A stretch of 64,000 nucleotides of DNA from Isoetes taiwanensis (Eukaryota; Streptophyta; Lycopodiopsida; Isoetales; Isoetaceae): NCBI GenBank assembly GCA_021234155.1, contig JAJEKV010000032.1, positions 10,792,099-10,856,098 of the forward strand, written 5' to 3'. The notes under the pieces were generated by a model that did not search any database, had not been told where the DNA came from, and saw only the letters and a list, made by a program, of their open reading frames with translations. Positions within the stretch are counted from its first letter, which is position 1. Each line of letters begins with the position of its first letter. Positions 32,166 to 44,539 of this stretch are shown piece after piece. The translations under genes and the position numbers were made by a program.

Positions 32166-32350
32166 GATACTCGATGTGAACTATGTTACGTATGCTCGCA
32201 GCTTTTAATGTAAGATAAAGCAACATTGATGTTGTGCTCTCAGCATAACTTTCAAGTTCAGTAATATCATTCGAGGAGGTTTTCATTTTAACAGCTGTTA
32301 TCCTTGCATTGGTAATTCTTGAGAACCAGGTGTTTACTAAGCCTATGCTG
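32166..32350 (-). pseudogene. NDUFAF6-like middle exon remnant
   Basis: The minus frame has WFSRITNARITAVKMKTSSN then DITELESYAESTTSMLLYLT and LKAAS. This fits the NDUFAF6/phytoene-synthase-like stretch R.I.AR..D.....P.T..ELE.YAE.T.S.LLYL.LEA. In the family about 30 more residues (a DHAASH.GKA....LR segment) separate this from the YIP.E.A..HG motif. Here only a handful of codons intervene and the frame changes, so there is an internal deletion. Together with the neighbouring ORF it is a truncated copy of a mitochondrial complex I assembly-factor gene; no intact copy is in the window. Confidence 0.65.
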
Positions 32351-32359
32351 AGAAGTAAT

Positions 32360-33240
32360 TGATCCAAGTGCCTTCAAAATTGGACGATCAATGCTGCTTT
32401 TATACATACCATTAACGATAACTTGCCACCACCACACAAGCCTCATTTTTGCCAAATTTATGTCCCTTGCACTCTCTCACTTTTGCACTCTCCACATTAA
32501 AAGCTCTGAGTGTAAAGGCTGGAGAACATAGCTCGGTTCGCAAATTAAGCAAGCACAGATAATGCTAATAATTATATGTTCATACTTGTTGTATACAATA
32601 GGAGAACACGTTGCGTAAGCCATCTTATAAGGAATTCTTGCTCGTCTACCCACCTGCAACCAAGAAAAGAGAGCAATTCTTTGTTATGAAATATCATTAG
32701 CTTTCTTGATTAACGCATCAGAAGTTGATGTTAAGCCCATCAGAACACGAAGCTCGAAAGTCAATCTTAGAATGCCTAAGACCCAACCTTCCTGGAGCAA
32801 AGGGTTCCTGTCATATCTTACCATCGGACGACAAATGCAATGCCATACTCATCCTAATCACTCTTATTCAATATGAGGTCATCTCCAACACTGATGTAGC
32901 AATTTCAATGCATACATCTGACGAAGAATTTGTACATTGTTGCATTTTAGTATAAGGACCAAAAGTTTCGTTATTTTAGTACATCCATAGACATGTCTAA
33001 CTTGGACAGTATGCTTCCTCATGAGAAGAATCAAATGCATGCAAGATGTAAGCAATGTAACAAACATTGTGATGCAATACATGTCATGACAACCATGTGC
33101 ATTCATTAAGAGGTCACTGGAAAACTGTACTGCAATGTACACAAGAAGATCATGAAAGAATTGAGAAGAAAATATAAGATTCTAATGAGAATCGATTCAA
33201 TTGCAGATTCCAATGAGAATTGATTAAATTGTAAGAACAA
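32360..33240. other. No clear gene; possible NDUFAF6 intron or spacer sequence
   Basis: Mixed sequence upstream (minus sense) of the NDUFAF6-like remnants. One short frame (32659-32580) could be an exon relic but shows no family motif. Nothing else supported. Confidence 0.3.
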
Positions 33241-33647
33241 ACCTGTGAGATGTCAAGATATTGTATGGCTTGTGTTCTCATCTTCATGACATCTCTAACC
33301 TTCGGTGAAACTTTGGTATTATCAAGCCAAAATTCATGAACCTGACGCTTGATTGAGTCATCGATTCTATTCGATTTTGGCCTCCTCCCTGTCAAAGCCC
33401 ACATGTTTGCTCTACTTAATGACATTATCTTTCTTCTTCCTGCAGCTTTGGATAAATTTCTTGGTTGTATCTTTAGTAATTTTTGGAACAGGCCCCGCAA
33501 TGCTATCTGCATACCCAATTGCCTATGAAAAGGTACAGATTCATTGCCTGAATTCCCACAGACACATACTGTCTTCGAATTGAGACGAATAGATAGATTG
33601 GGGAGCCATGCCAAGACATGTCTTGTCAATGTTGTCAAAGTTGTCAA
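33240..33647 (-). CDS. Unrecognised basic ORF, transposase-like appearance
   Basis: An open frame of about 135 residues ends at a good donor after DISQ (CAG/GTTTGT at about 33245). It is Arg/Lys-rich and contains SNRIDDSIKRQVHEFWLDNT followed by KVSPKVRDVMKMR. A helix with HEFW followed by TRVSP..KDV-like words is something I associate with uncharacterised, possibly transposon-encoded proteins, but I cannot name a family. The N-terminal codons are not distinctive and the true start is uncertain. Confidence 0.3.
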
Positions 33648-33649
33648 TG

Positions 33650-34215
33650 TTGAATGCCATACCCTTCAAAGTTGTCCAGCATAGGATATGCTATGTTGAG
33701 TTGGTCAGGCATGACTAACCGCTACATGTGATATTGAGCACGACTTTTGTACGGATGTTGGGATCATACCTTCAAGAGGTCGACTATGCGGGAATAGCTA
33801 TGTCCTCGGACATAAGCTCGATATATTTCATTTGTAAAGTTTGACAGCATTCTTATTACTGCTACAGTTTTCCCCTCGAAAACCCTTTGGGACGAGTCTT
33901 ATTACTGCCACGGTTTTTCCCTCGAAAACCCCTCAAGGCGAGGGGTTTCTAACTCAGACAATAATAAATCTGTTGTGCTCTTTCATGGTATTCTATTCTG
34001 CCCCCAGTCACTGAGGGCTAAGCTATCGTGCGACACCACCTTGTTTATTTGATCAATAAGAAAGTTATTATTCCTTTAGTTGAAACGCCTTGTTTTTAGG
34101 GGGATCTGAGTGATTTTTGGGGCATTTTGGTAATTTTGTAACTTACAGAAGAGCAGACAATTAACAAGTGTGCACGCACTTGCATGATAATACATCGTAT
34201 TATTGAATAGTGGAG
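33650..34215. other. Intergenic region downstream of the SFI1-kelch gene
   Basis: No coding sequence is supported. It contains the 46-bp direct repeat and, nearer the gene, AT-rich sequence suitable for its 3' end. Confidence 0.4.
33852..33945 (+). repeat. 46-bp direct repeat, two copies
   Basis: Copies start at 33852 and 33898, each CTTATTACTGC.AC.GTTTT then CCCTCGAAAACCC and GACGAG or GGCGAG. The T-rich, CCCTCG.AAACCC-containing style resembles the R/U5 part of a copia-type LTR, so this may be part of a solo LTR; ends were not found. Confidence 0.6.
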
Positions 34216-37200
34216 TTAGTAGATTATGTTTCCCTTGCTTCTTAGTCTCTTCAACTTTTGTAATAAAACACGTTGTCGCTGCATTGCCATCTTTCTCCCC
34301 TTTGCCTCCACCTGTTGTTGAGAAAGCAGGTTGAAAATTTTATTATTATATCTGAGAAGCATATAATCAACCATTAATCGATAATATGGTGAAACATTAA
34401 GCAGCATATAATCAATCATTAGTCAATAATATGGTGAAACATTAAGCAGCATATAATCAATCATTAGTCAATAATATGGTGAAACATTAAGCAAAACAGA
34501 ACGCCTAATTGAAGTTTATACAACAGAGGAAAAGCTCATTCAAGAACACAAAGGCGGCTACCCACGAAATTCTTCTGAATTTCTTGACATGGTTAGGTGA
34601 AGAAAAGCAGATTAAAAATGGTGTTCCATGTTGTTGGGATCCCCATAGATTCACATATAACTTTTTCCCTTGCCTGTTATAAGAAGAACAAAGACTGAAC
34701 ATCTTAAAATACGGGTATTTAGCGACTGCTATGACGAATTCCATGATTAAGAACTTATATTTCGTGTGATGAGGTGACTAATGCATAGGATTAAACGAAG
34801 TATTGGCTACCCAGCTAATAGGCCGACTATAGATTTCTCATTTTCACTCCCATATTCTTGCTCTTTATCTCCATCATCTAGATCCTTTGCAACATTCTAT
34901 TACATACGGCCTTCCATAGGTGGCAATGGATCCTCCCTGCCATCCTCCTTGACTTATTTACATTATACCATCAAGTTAACGTATCACTGAGCAAGAACAT
35001 AATTATGGGAAAAATGACTACCTTAAGAACATCTTGGACATGCGCCAATTTAGTATACACCCTAACCAGATCTGCATTCTTTGATTTCAATATTTGTCCG
35101 CATTGCAAAACCTTTTTCTGAAGTGAATGGACCTTCTTAGTTTCTGAAATGTACTGCTCTTGCAATTGAAGCCCGCCAGCAACTGGTAGTGGAAAAGGAT
35201 CAAAGTTGGGAAATATATTATAGAAATTATAAGAAGAAGCTGGTGGAAATATAGTCATATATGCTTGAACATACACATATACAAACCTAAAAGTACAACT
35301 AGAAAGATTATAATGACCGGAGGATTACCTGCTCCATTCTCCAGACATAATATGTCTTGTAAAGGTCCATGTGCATGCACTCCACCAATGATAAAGAGCT
35401 GATGATGGACAAAGACCATAGAATGTAAAGATCTTCCATATATTTCTCGGCTCTCAGTTCTTGATCTGTTTGATTTCATTACAGACCAGTGCTTCCAGAT
35501 GTTTGTATCTGTATCAAGGCTATAAACGTCGTCGAAATAATCCACACCATCATGGCCACCAAATATGACAAAATACTTCCCAACCAATGCAACAGAGTGT
35601 TGCCTCCTTGGAGTAGGACATTGGCCTTGAGTCTGAACAAGCTGCCACTCCATTGTGTCTAAATCCAGAGTATGCAAATCTGAAAGGTTCTTAGTCCCGT
35701 CATAGCCGCCAAATACATACATCTTAGTTCCTATGACAACAGCCCCATGTCCCCGACGGGGAGAAGGAGGGGTACCATAATAATCAGGGGAATGCCACTC
35801 CATCCACCGCAAATCAAGTATCCACAATTCGTTCAGATGACCATCATAAGCTCTATAACCACCAAACACAATCATATGCTGCTTGTCGTAGTGCATACAA
35901 CAAGCATGTTGTGATATTGGGCTTGGTGTTATCCCAACAAGTCTTTCTGGCTGTGTCCATTCACACGATGCTGAAGAACAAATGTATATTGTAAGGATGA
36001 CAGTGTTGAATTTAAATTGCTCCGAGAAGCAACAAACATGCTTAAAGTTCCTATATCTACATTGGGTATAAAGACTTACAGCCATCATCAGAAAGAGTCA
36101 TAACATATAACTCAGCACAGTCTTGAGTTCCATCAAAGCCACCAAATATGATAATCTGATTCTTTCCATACGCACATGCAGAATGGTTCCTTGTGGGCCT
36201 TGGGACAATGCTATCCTCCCTTGCAGTTGCTCCTGGAACTTTCCATGTCATGTCTCCTGCATAACCTCAAGTAATAGGCAAAGCATTAGACATACAATAT
36301 TACTTGTAATAGTGTTTCTGAAACCGAATGATTAGGACTCAAGTTGTGCCTCTTTCCTACATAAATGATGTTACCAGAGTGGTGTCCCAGCACAGTCTTA
36401 AATATTTGAAAACCAAGTTTATTACAGTCTTCCCAGCCAACATTTCCCGAGTCCCATGGAAAACCTTGACATTGTTGATTACCTAAGTGGCTGATGGCTT
36501 TAGTAACCATATGGAATTAAAAAGCCTAAGTCCTTTAGGAAAAATGCCTTTGTACAAAATGTTTTTGCCAGTAGCCTTCAACAAAAGACAGGTGGTAAAG
36601 TTTCACGACATAACATACAGCACTTATAAGATTACGAGATAACGGGTTTAACTAACTTTGCTAACAATCAGATGTCTTTCCAGTTACTGCGTGGTTCTAA
36701 TTGTCTTATACATTGAGTTTTAACATGCTCCATGCAATTGCTGCATGTTGCATATAAGTTTGATGTGTACCCGTGTCTAAAACAATAACATCATTGAACA
36801 CTTCATGCCCGTTGTAACCTCCATATACCACAATATAAGTTGGTGCATCTGCATCTGAAACTGGTTGTAACGAGACAGCAGAATGACCAGCACGAGCACT
36901 TGGTAGGCAAGAACTGCTTACAGCAGGAAACGTCCACCTCAAATCAGCTGCAAAGAGAATTGGAAATGGGAGCACTAGGAGTGTTAATCAACCACAAACG
37001 AAATGTTACAAGCCATGCGTATAAAATGCAACAACTTTAGACGGTTCAACAACTCTTTCTGAACATGAATATCTCTGGACAAAGGACCCACCATCCAAGA
37101 AGCCAGACGTCCAAACGGGTGTTCTTGCCATGATTGCACCCATATTGTCAATCACTGTCATCTTTTCAACACGGAGGGTCTTCACAAGTTTTTCTAGTTC

Positions 37201-40200
37201 TTCTTGCATGTTTCCTGCCCCTGCAAGGTCAGATTTCAAGACCTCTAAGCGTGTAGCCAATGTCTCTGTCTCATTCACCAGTGAAGATCTCCTGTTACAC
37301 AAAGTCAGCATACAGTTAGAGGCAAAGCAATAGCTTAAGATGTTCAAGGGCATGTTGCAAGACCTGTATGCACCAACATGTTCCTTTTTATCTCTGGTGA
37401 ACGGACAAGCAGGGCAGTCAACCATATTATCAAATCTCGGACAAGTTCAAACAGGCTAAATTTTCTCAAGGATGAATGGTGCTGATAGCACAAACAAATG
37501 CTTTGATAGATAATGATATATCTTTAATGCAGTTTGAACTTAAGAGGAAATTTCTGCCAAAGGTTGCAACAGAGAAAATGGATCCGTCCAGAATAGTATT
37601 TACATGGTACCACATTGGCATCCCATACTACATATGGCTATCCCCTGAACGTGACTGCTATTCGAATGGTCTAGCCATATGGGTGTCTATAAAGATGGAC
37701 ATGGTCAAAATTTCGTCAAGCAACAGGAATTAACAATCTATGTCACCACTCATTCCTCGGCTATCACAGCATCGTATTGGAATCAAACAGTAAGGTCAGA
37801 TCCAGGACAGAAAGCGGAATTATATGGAACTTTTTTTATGATAGTATTGAGTCCTTAACACAAGGGGCGAAGGTGCTTCTGCATGAAGACTTAGATGCAG
37901 GACCAGAGCTGACCAAGTCGTAATTCTTTCAGTCTGCAGTGTGACTCATACCACCAGAACATCAGCTGGTCAGACAGCTAGCTGTCACAAGATGTGGTTT
38001 TTTTTAATTGGTTCTGGAGCAAAAGTTTTAATATACTTTGTTTGTCTAACATGATCTCAAGAACAATGTCCTTTGGCGTACAAACCTGCATATTTCGACG
38101 TATATTAACCAGGAAGAAAATGTTTTTTGCAAAAATCTGAACTTTGTCCTCTTTCTGATTCGTTGAACCTGTTGCATGCATGATATTCGTTCTTGTGTCA
38201 CCTTCGACCATGCATGCATAACTGCCAACCTGTAAATTAAAAACATCATCTAAGCACAAAAGTTTAAAGATATATGCCCTTCCAAAAGTGCTGAAACATT
38301 TTAAGGACATCACAATACAACACACAAGGATCCTCTCTGAAGAAGCAAAAGGTACAGCAATTAGCTTTACAAATGCAAGGACATGCAGGTGTTTTCCTTT
38401 GGCCTCTGCCAAGCAGCTCAATTGTGTTCTTAAGTTGCAGATTGAAGATCATGGCAAGATCAAAGTAGGTATGACTACTCCAATTTATTTACATGCTGAA
38501 TCATGCATAATTTAGTACCATAATGTTTTGGAATGCTAGGTTTATCATAAGGTTGCCCCATAATTTTGAATATAAAAAATACACAAAGACCATACATTTT
38601 CATCCTGTATGGCTTGGGAGGCATGGCTTTGTTTGGGATTGGAAAAGAGCTTTAAAGTGGCAATGGCAGAAAGAGAGTTGAAGCGAGTGCAAAATTTAGG
38701 TAGTAGACTTGAGTAATAAACTCCCATTATGCCTGAAGAGAAAAAGAACCTGGCACATGTCCTCACCTATGCACAGAATCTTAAAACATTTGTATTGATA
38801 CTTTTGTACACTTGCCTTGTATTAGATGCCCTCCAAGCACGTACTCTGGATGTTATTTTCAGGCAGTTCCGAGCGTTTCTTAAAACATTCAATGCCTCTG
38901 TTTTCAGCCGCATCTCCCTTTTCATTCTCAAAAGCTTTTCTCGAATAAATATTTCTTTCCTGCTTCTGACTGAGTTATACCACTCTAAAAAAGAAGATAA
39001 AAGTAACCCCCATTGCTTTTGTTGTATGACCATTGTAGAACGTCTGTCTAACAGATTTTTGTATTTGATTCTAGCCTTCCAACTAGCAAGTGCTCTTTGC
39101 AAAAGGCGGGTATTGTTCCAATGTACAATCTGTGTAACCTTCTCTTCTCTCTCCTCCTTTTGCAATAGACCATGTCTCCAAAACCCTATAATACGTTGCT
39201 GCACTCTTCTGGAGAAATGACTTTCAGCTTTTGTAATGTGCAACTGCTCAGCAGTTTTAGAAGATTTCCAAAACTGCCAAGCTTTGCGGAAAGTGGTCAT
39301 GAGCAAATGATTTTCTATATTTTTTTTATTTAAGTCCTTTTCCTTTGCACTATCAGAGTAACTTTGCCAAGCTATAAAACAAGACCGCAGCACCCGAGAT
39401 CTACGCACCCTTTTGTATCTCCACAGTGTATCCCTTGCCTGATTATCGTCCTTGACAATTGAAGTCCACAGTCTCAAGCAGCGTGAGAGAATAACCCTTA
39501 TTCTCTGCTGCCTTGCTTCTGTTAAATATTGCCCACGAGTTAAAGATATTTGACGAATTGTGATGAAACCTCCAAATGCTCTTTTCAACAAATGCTTATT
39601 CCAGTATACTTCAGCTTTGCCTACTGCCTGCAGCATATAAATATTATATTTGAGAGCTAATATATGCTTAGCTAGTAAAGTAATCTGGAATACAATTGTT
39701 GCTATCACATACAAAGATCTGACATGCTTTGTTCTAGAATGCATGCCGTTTACATTGATGGCTGTGACGGTCCACAGGCATCTAGAAAGATCTTATTGAT
39801 TGAATGACAATGGTCTGATTTCTGCTCCACTTGAATGAAAAAAAGGGAGGCTGATTAACTGATATCTCAGAGATGGAGACAACCAAGATGACTTGCTTTC
39901 TCGTACATAATAATAAAGCTTTTTCATTAAATACTATACAGACAAGACGTAATCATCATATCATATGGGTAAGATTGAAGCTGAAAATTTTATATTAACT
40001 AAAAGTTTGAATCCTTCACAGAATTTCTAAACCTTTTGATGCAAACACCGTAATCGCTTGCTTGCCTTGCCACTATGTTCAACATTAGCAAATCTGCTTG
40101 GACAAAGCCCAAATCTACACCAGTTTGATTTTTGCGACATATTTCAGCAATAATAAGCTTAAATATATTCACTGCTTGAGAATAGGTGAATGGGGGGCAA

Positions 40201-42146
40201 TGGATCAAAAGCTTGGGTTCTCCAGACATAGATGCTGCACAATTTATAAATATCTGGCATGCAAATAGCCAGACCTAACTTGCTTATGTTCAACTGGAAG
40301 CACAATAGTCTTATCCAACGTCCAAAACTGCAAAGATTTTATTTTACCATCTCTAAGCTTCACACTTCTAAAGTTGGGTTGGAACATAAAACAAAGGTGG
40401 CCTTTTTTACTCATTTATTTAGATTTTAAGATAGAGCATATCATGCAATTGCGCACATACACATGCACGAAAACTAGGGAGCATACTTTTAAGTTATATC
40501 ACCATAACTTGAAACAAGCAGCCACAAACCTTACCTTTTGTTTTCTTGAATCCGCAGAAAGTGCCCGCCATGCACATATTACTGCAGTAAGTCTCCTGTT
40601 TTGAGACAGAACCAGTGCTTGCTTAACAAGAGATTCTTGTAGTTTTCGCATTTTCCACTCAAGGTGCTCATTTGCTGCAACTGACTCTGCCACAACCTCC
40701 CTACTGATTCGAGTCACATTGTTTGACGCGAGTGCCTGGAGAAAAAATTTAGGCCAACTTTTTTCCCGTGCATGAGTAGAAGTTTTACCTTGTCAAGCAG
40801 AGACTGCAACTTCTGATTACGCTGTTCCAATTCTAACAGAGCCGTGTTCTTTCTCCATTCCCAAGAAGATACTCTGTGCTGTTTCAGAATTCAATGATGA
40901 GTATAATGACCTATAAAGCGTATGCACATCCAAAACCTTTTTGTACCTCAGAGGCAAAAGCACCTGGCCAAATATATCTCCTTTTGTGGAAGCCTGAGCC
41001 TGCTTGGCATCTGTACCCTCCTGGTGAAATGCTTCATGGATAGCGTCTGTGACTGTTCTTTGAATCGTCTGGAGATGTGTACTCACACCTTCTCCACCCT
41101 GCCAAAATAACAATTATTGGGTACCCTTTGGTGAAAAAATTGCACAAAATGGCCTTGGCACTTAACATCACAAGTCATATTGTTGCTAATGCTATGATAC
41201 TGTAGTCTTTGGTACAGTGTTGTTAGTTACAGAACTATTAAGCACGCAAAAAATGGCTCGTGATTTTAGACAAGTGAATACTGACCAAAAGCACATGACA
41301 GCAGCACAACCAACGAAATGGAATTGACTTGACAAGGATTGGAAAGCAGTAGTCCAGATGATGTAGACATTAATATGGACATCTGTCCTCAGTTGGGTGA
41401 ATAAGACAGCTAAAACCAGTAATAGGCAGATCCTGATCGCCAGAACAGCTAAGACAGGAAAAGTTTTGCTAAGGCAGGAATTTTTTTGCTGTAACCAATA
41501 CATAGTTATGACTTGCAACAAGTTGACACATTTAGCTACAAGGAAAGATGACATAATTATTAACACACTCCTAGACCTTACTTGAAGAACCTTGCTTTCT
41601 AAGAGCTTGTTCCTCTCGTCCAGCTCCAAGATAGTTTTCTTCATCTGTCTTTCCCAATGTAGACCTAAAAACTGATATTGCATGCAAATTAACAAAGTTA
41701 AACAAACTCTGATTAAAACTGAAGAAGCAAAAACATAACCCTGATACTGCAATGAAGAAACTATTCAAAGACTGAGCAAATTCGTCAGCTCACTAAAAAA
41801 TAATAAGTATCAAAAAATATTTGCGTAAGATGCATGGTCGTAAAGTTTGCAAATGCCCTAGACAAATCTAAGAGATCTCTTCTATGAAACGCGAGTACCT
41901 TCAACCCTCACATAAGAAAGGCCACCAGCGTAAAATTGATTCAACAACACGATTAGCAAGAATTGATTCAAAGGATGCCAAAAACTTTATTGTTGCTTAG
42001 ATATCGAATTCTAGGACATTTCCTTGCCGTGCTATTCGTAGGCAACCAGCGTAAAATTCATCATTTACGAGGCTCATAAACGAAAACTAAGCACAGCGAC
42101 TCACATTACTGCCGGAAACTGCAACATTCCCTCCTAAATTGTCCAT
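34216..42146 (-). CDS. SFI1-repeat / coiled-coil / kelch fusion protein, about 1035 aa
   Basis: Fifteen exons join with matching phases and GT-AG signals: 42146-42110, 41788-41748, 41671-41582, 41098-40947, 40873-40789, 40735-40535, 39627-38812, 38405-38371 (least certain), 38229-38086, 37291-37092, 36947-36771, 36253-36080, 35970-35329, 35239-35022 and 34311-34216 (stop). The start is MDNLGGNVAVSG. The product has N-terminal leucine-zipper-like coils (HWERQMKKTILELDERNKLL, ALLELEQRNQKLQSLLDK), then SFI1-type centrin-binding Trp repeats, a coil, six kelch repeats and a basic tail ending KGNIIY. SFI1 repeats bind centrin at centrosomes or basal bodies, while kelch propellers bind partner proteins. 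A role at a microtubule-organising or basal-body structure is inference. No disabling change was seen. The first two exons and exon 8 could be drawn differently. Confidence 0.85.
34359..34497 (+). repeat. 45-bp tandem repeat, three copies, in an intron
   Basis: Units start at 34359, 34404 and 34449, each GCATATAATCAA.CATTA and ATAATATGGTGAAACATTAA. They lie in the last intron of the SFI1-kelch gene. Confidence 0.9.
35329..36947 (-). CDS. Kelch-propeller exons of the SFI1-kelch gene
   Basis: Three exons (36947-36771, 36253-36080, 35970-35329) encode six kelch repeats. Each shows the double-glycine core: YIVVYGGYNGHEVFNDV, IIIFGGFDGTQDCAELYV, MIVFGGYRAYDGHLNELW, MYVFGGYDGTKNLSDLH, FVIFGGHDGVDYFDDVY and LFIIGGVHAHGPLQDI. 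The spaced R..H.A or R.GH.AV motif precedes each blade, and Trp residues (MEWHSP, MEWQLV, IWKHWS) follow most. Six blades make one beta-propeller. Joining phases are 1/1 at each intron, so the domain is fully open. Confidence 0.92.
38086..40735 (-). CDS. SFI1-like Trp-repeat exons of the SFI1-kelch gene
   Basis: Exons 40735-40535, 39627-38812 and 38229-38086 hold about ten degenerate repeats of roughly 30 residues built around a hydrophobic-x-x-W core, often followed by basic residues: AVICAWRAL, RCLRLWTSI, SCFIAWQSY, TFRKAWQFW, RIIGFWRHG, RALASWKAR, SSFLEWYNS, SRVRAWRAS, VMHAWSKV and KTFSSWLIY. The long helix-rich, Arg/Lys-rich composition and spacing are those of SFI1/centrin-binding repeats. 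The 816-base exon is wholly open. Confidence 0.8.
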
Positions 42147-42199
42147 TGCAGATATGTGTTGAGCAAGGGATGTCCCCCGAACTTTCCAAAGTAGTTAAC

Positions 42200-43680
42200 T
42201 TGCAGTTGCGGGACCTCTACCACGAACCCGGGACTTCTAACATTTATTCAGTGCACCATAGATCTCCGCCACAGAGATTGATAACTGCGCTGTTCTGCGC
42301 TCAAAAGAGAGGAAAGAAATTGATGTTTTCCAGCGATCTTCACTACCACAAGAAATTTCGAAAAATGGACTTCCAAGATGGCTCCAACGGCTACCATCGA
42401 TTTTATAAGGACGGAATGAGAAAGAAAATGAAGGGAGTTTTGGTCTTACGAAGAACTTTGATCTGTTCGTGCCAAGAACATCTGCTGACTTGACCTGAAG
42501 TCAAGTCAATGGCCCTATCTAAACATGTATACAAGTAGCGCTGCGCAGGTGGCATGGGGATGTAGCCTACATGGCGCGAACATTTCTGTAGTTTCATTCA
42601 ACCCTCTCAATAGTTCCAACTTATCATAAGCTTCAAGCCTTCTTTAGCAATAAATTTGTTAGACGCAAATAAAGAATGATAGCAAATAGACATTTTAAAT
42701 ATTACCGGCGTTGAAATACAATAACTGGACTTTAACCAATAAAGAAAACATACGGGAGTTGAAACCACGTTGTTGCCATATGTTTTGGTGCCCATGGGAT
42801 AAAAAGTACTGCTTTTACTTACCATGGAGTCTCCACTTGCCCACTCTCTTTACGTTTCTCCTACTTTATACCTCTCTTCCTTTTTGCCACTCTCTTCCTT
42901 TTTTGCCACTTTAGACAGCACATTATCGATGAGTAGAAATAAGGCATGTACAAATAGAAGAAGGCATGTCAAAGATCCTCGTTACTATCTCAACCAATCG
43001 ATCTTAGATGTTCACTTAAGTTGTTTAGATCATATAGACTAGGACATGATAGCATTGCCTTAGACTCACAAAACTTCCCATTAGTGTAAAAGGATAACAC
43101 CCATATGTTCTTTCTTCATATCCAAAATCAACATTTCCACAAATATTATTTGTTGTCCGATTTTTGGTAGCTATTCGTTTACACCTGCTATAATATCTAG
43201 TCTTGGACCATTCTGGGAAGGCACTCGTAATGAACACAGAAAACCTGCCTTATAATTCGTCACAGCAACAGTGTACAATGTTTTGGAAAAAATTTGGATG
43301 GGGAGCTGACTATAGGAACAACGTCAAGCTACCCCATAAATGAAAAAGGAAATATACGAAGACAAGAGAGAGGGCAGTGGCGACAACGTCTCATTGGGAT
43401 AAACCCCTTTCGGGGTTTCGAGAAAACCCCTAATGAGAAATGGTTGGCAACAACCTCGAAGATGCCTTGAATAGCAAGGTACAAAATTGTTGAAGCGACA
43501 TAGAACATGCATCAACTCCACGGGATATGTAAAAAACCTGGAAAAAAAAAATGCAATACATGAAATATATACCGTTACCATTAGGAATAAATAGGTATGT
43601 CCAATGCAGGCGAGCAATTCCTTAAGAAAATAGATCGCACAAATTAAAAGCACCCATAAACAAACAAATATCGATGCCTA
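42200..43680. other. Intergenic, no supported gene
   Basis: The sequence upstream of the SFI1-kelch start probably includes its promoter and 5' leader, but no clear TATA box could be tied to a start. The remaining open frames (for example 43653-43324) are hydrophobic chance frames. Confidence 0.4.
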
Positions 43681-43689
43681 GAAATAAAA

Positions 43690-43918
43690 GTATCACCTAG
43701 AGGTGGAAAAAAGAACAAATAGCATCACCCAGTGGATGGAAAAAACATATCTAGCATCATTCAGTGGGTGAAAAATATTTATATATAGCATCAACCAGCA
43801 GGTGAAAAATAAATAGCATCACCCAACGGGTGAAGAAATGCATCACCCATGGGTGGAGAAAAAATTAGCACCACCTAGCGGGTGGAAATAAAAAGGCATC
43901 ACTCAATAGAGTAATAAA
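43690..43918 (+). repeat. Minisatellite of about 35 bp, seven units
   Basis: About seven diverged copies of (A)TAGCATCACCCAGCGGGTGGAAAA-like sequence with AT-rich joiners of variable length. The core contains the inverted pair CACCC...GGGTG, so each unit can form a small hairpin. Confidence 0.8.
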
Positions 43919-44539
43919 CACTAACATCTATAACCATATATTAAATGAACAAACAATAAAGAAAAAGTAAGGGAGGGAAGGAAGAGAGTTGCAGTGCAAT
44001 AGGAGAGAATGTTGTTGTGAGAAGACACTGATAACCGGCTAAGTGGAAAAAGAAAATACAAAGATGGCTCATCCTGTGACGTTCCAGCATAATATACGGT
44101 TCGAATACGTATATTGTACTGCCACATCACTCATACATGTCACCTTGATAACATGTACTTGGGAACTGTAAAGGGTAGGGGGCAACCTCGTATGTTGCAC
44201 ATGTCTATAAAACATATGCATTTAACCCCTCGCCTCACCATATGTCCTTTAACCCTAAACCTAAAAGGTCATGTAAAAGGAACAAAAGGGGAAACCTTAA
44301 ACCTTTTCCATTTTCGCATTTCGGCTTCCTTGAGCCATTCCAGCTAAGCCAAACTGCTAGTTCGCATTGCCAGACGCCGCCAAGCCGTCGTTGCACAATA
44401 GATCCTCCAGGTTCAGCTGCCTTCGACCCAAGCAAAGATATGGACGCGATTTGAGGTGCGCGAACAAGCCAGGGGTCAGGTAACCAGTGATTCTGTTGTG
44501 CAATGCCGACTTTTAGTCCGGCAATGAGCTGGGATAGCA

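Noticed and set aside
33840-33960. Complete solo LTR
   Set aside because: A 46-bp direct repeat and LTR-like words are present, but no TG...CA ends or target duplication could be placed.
36286-36510. 74-residue frame between kelch exons
   Set aside because: It lies in an intron of the SFI1-kelch gene; the flanking exons join in phase without it.
43324-43653. 109-residue hydrophobic frame on the minus strand
   Set aside because: No family resemblance, no splice or promoter context; an AT-rich chance frame.
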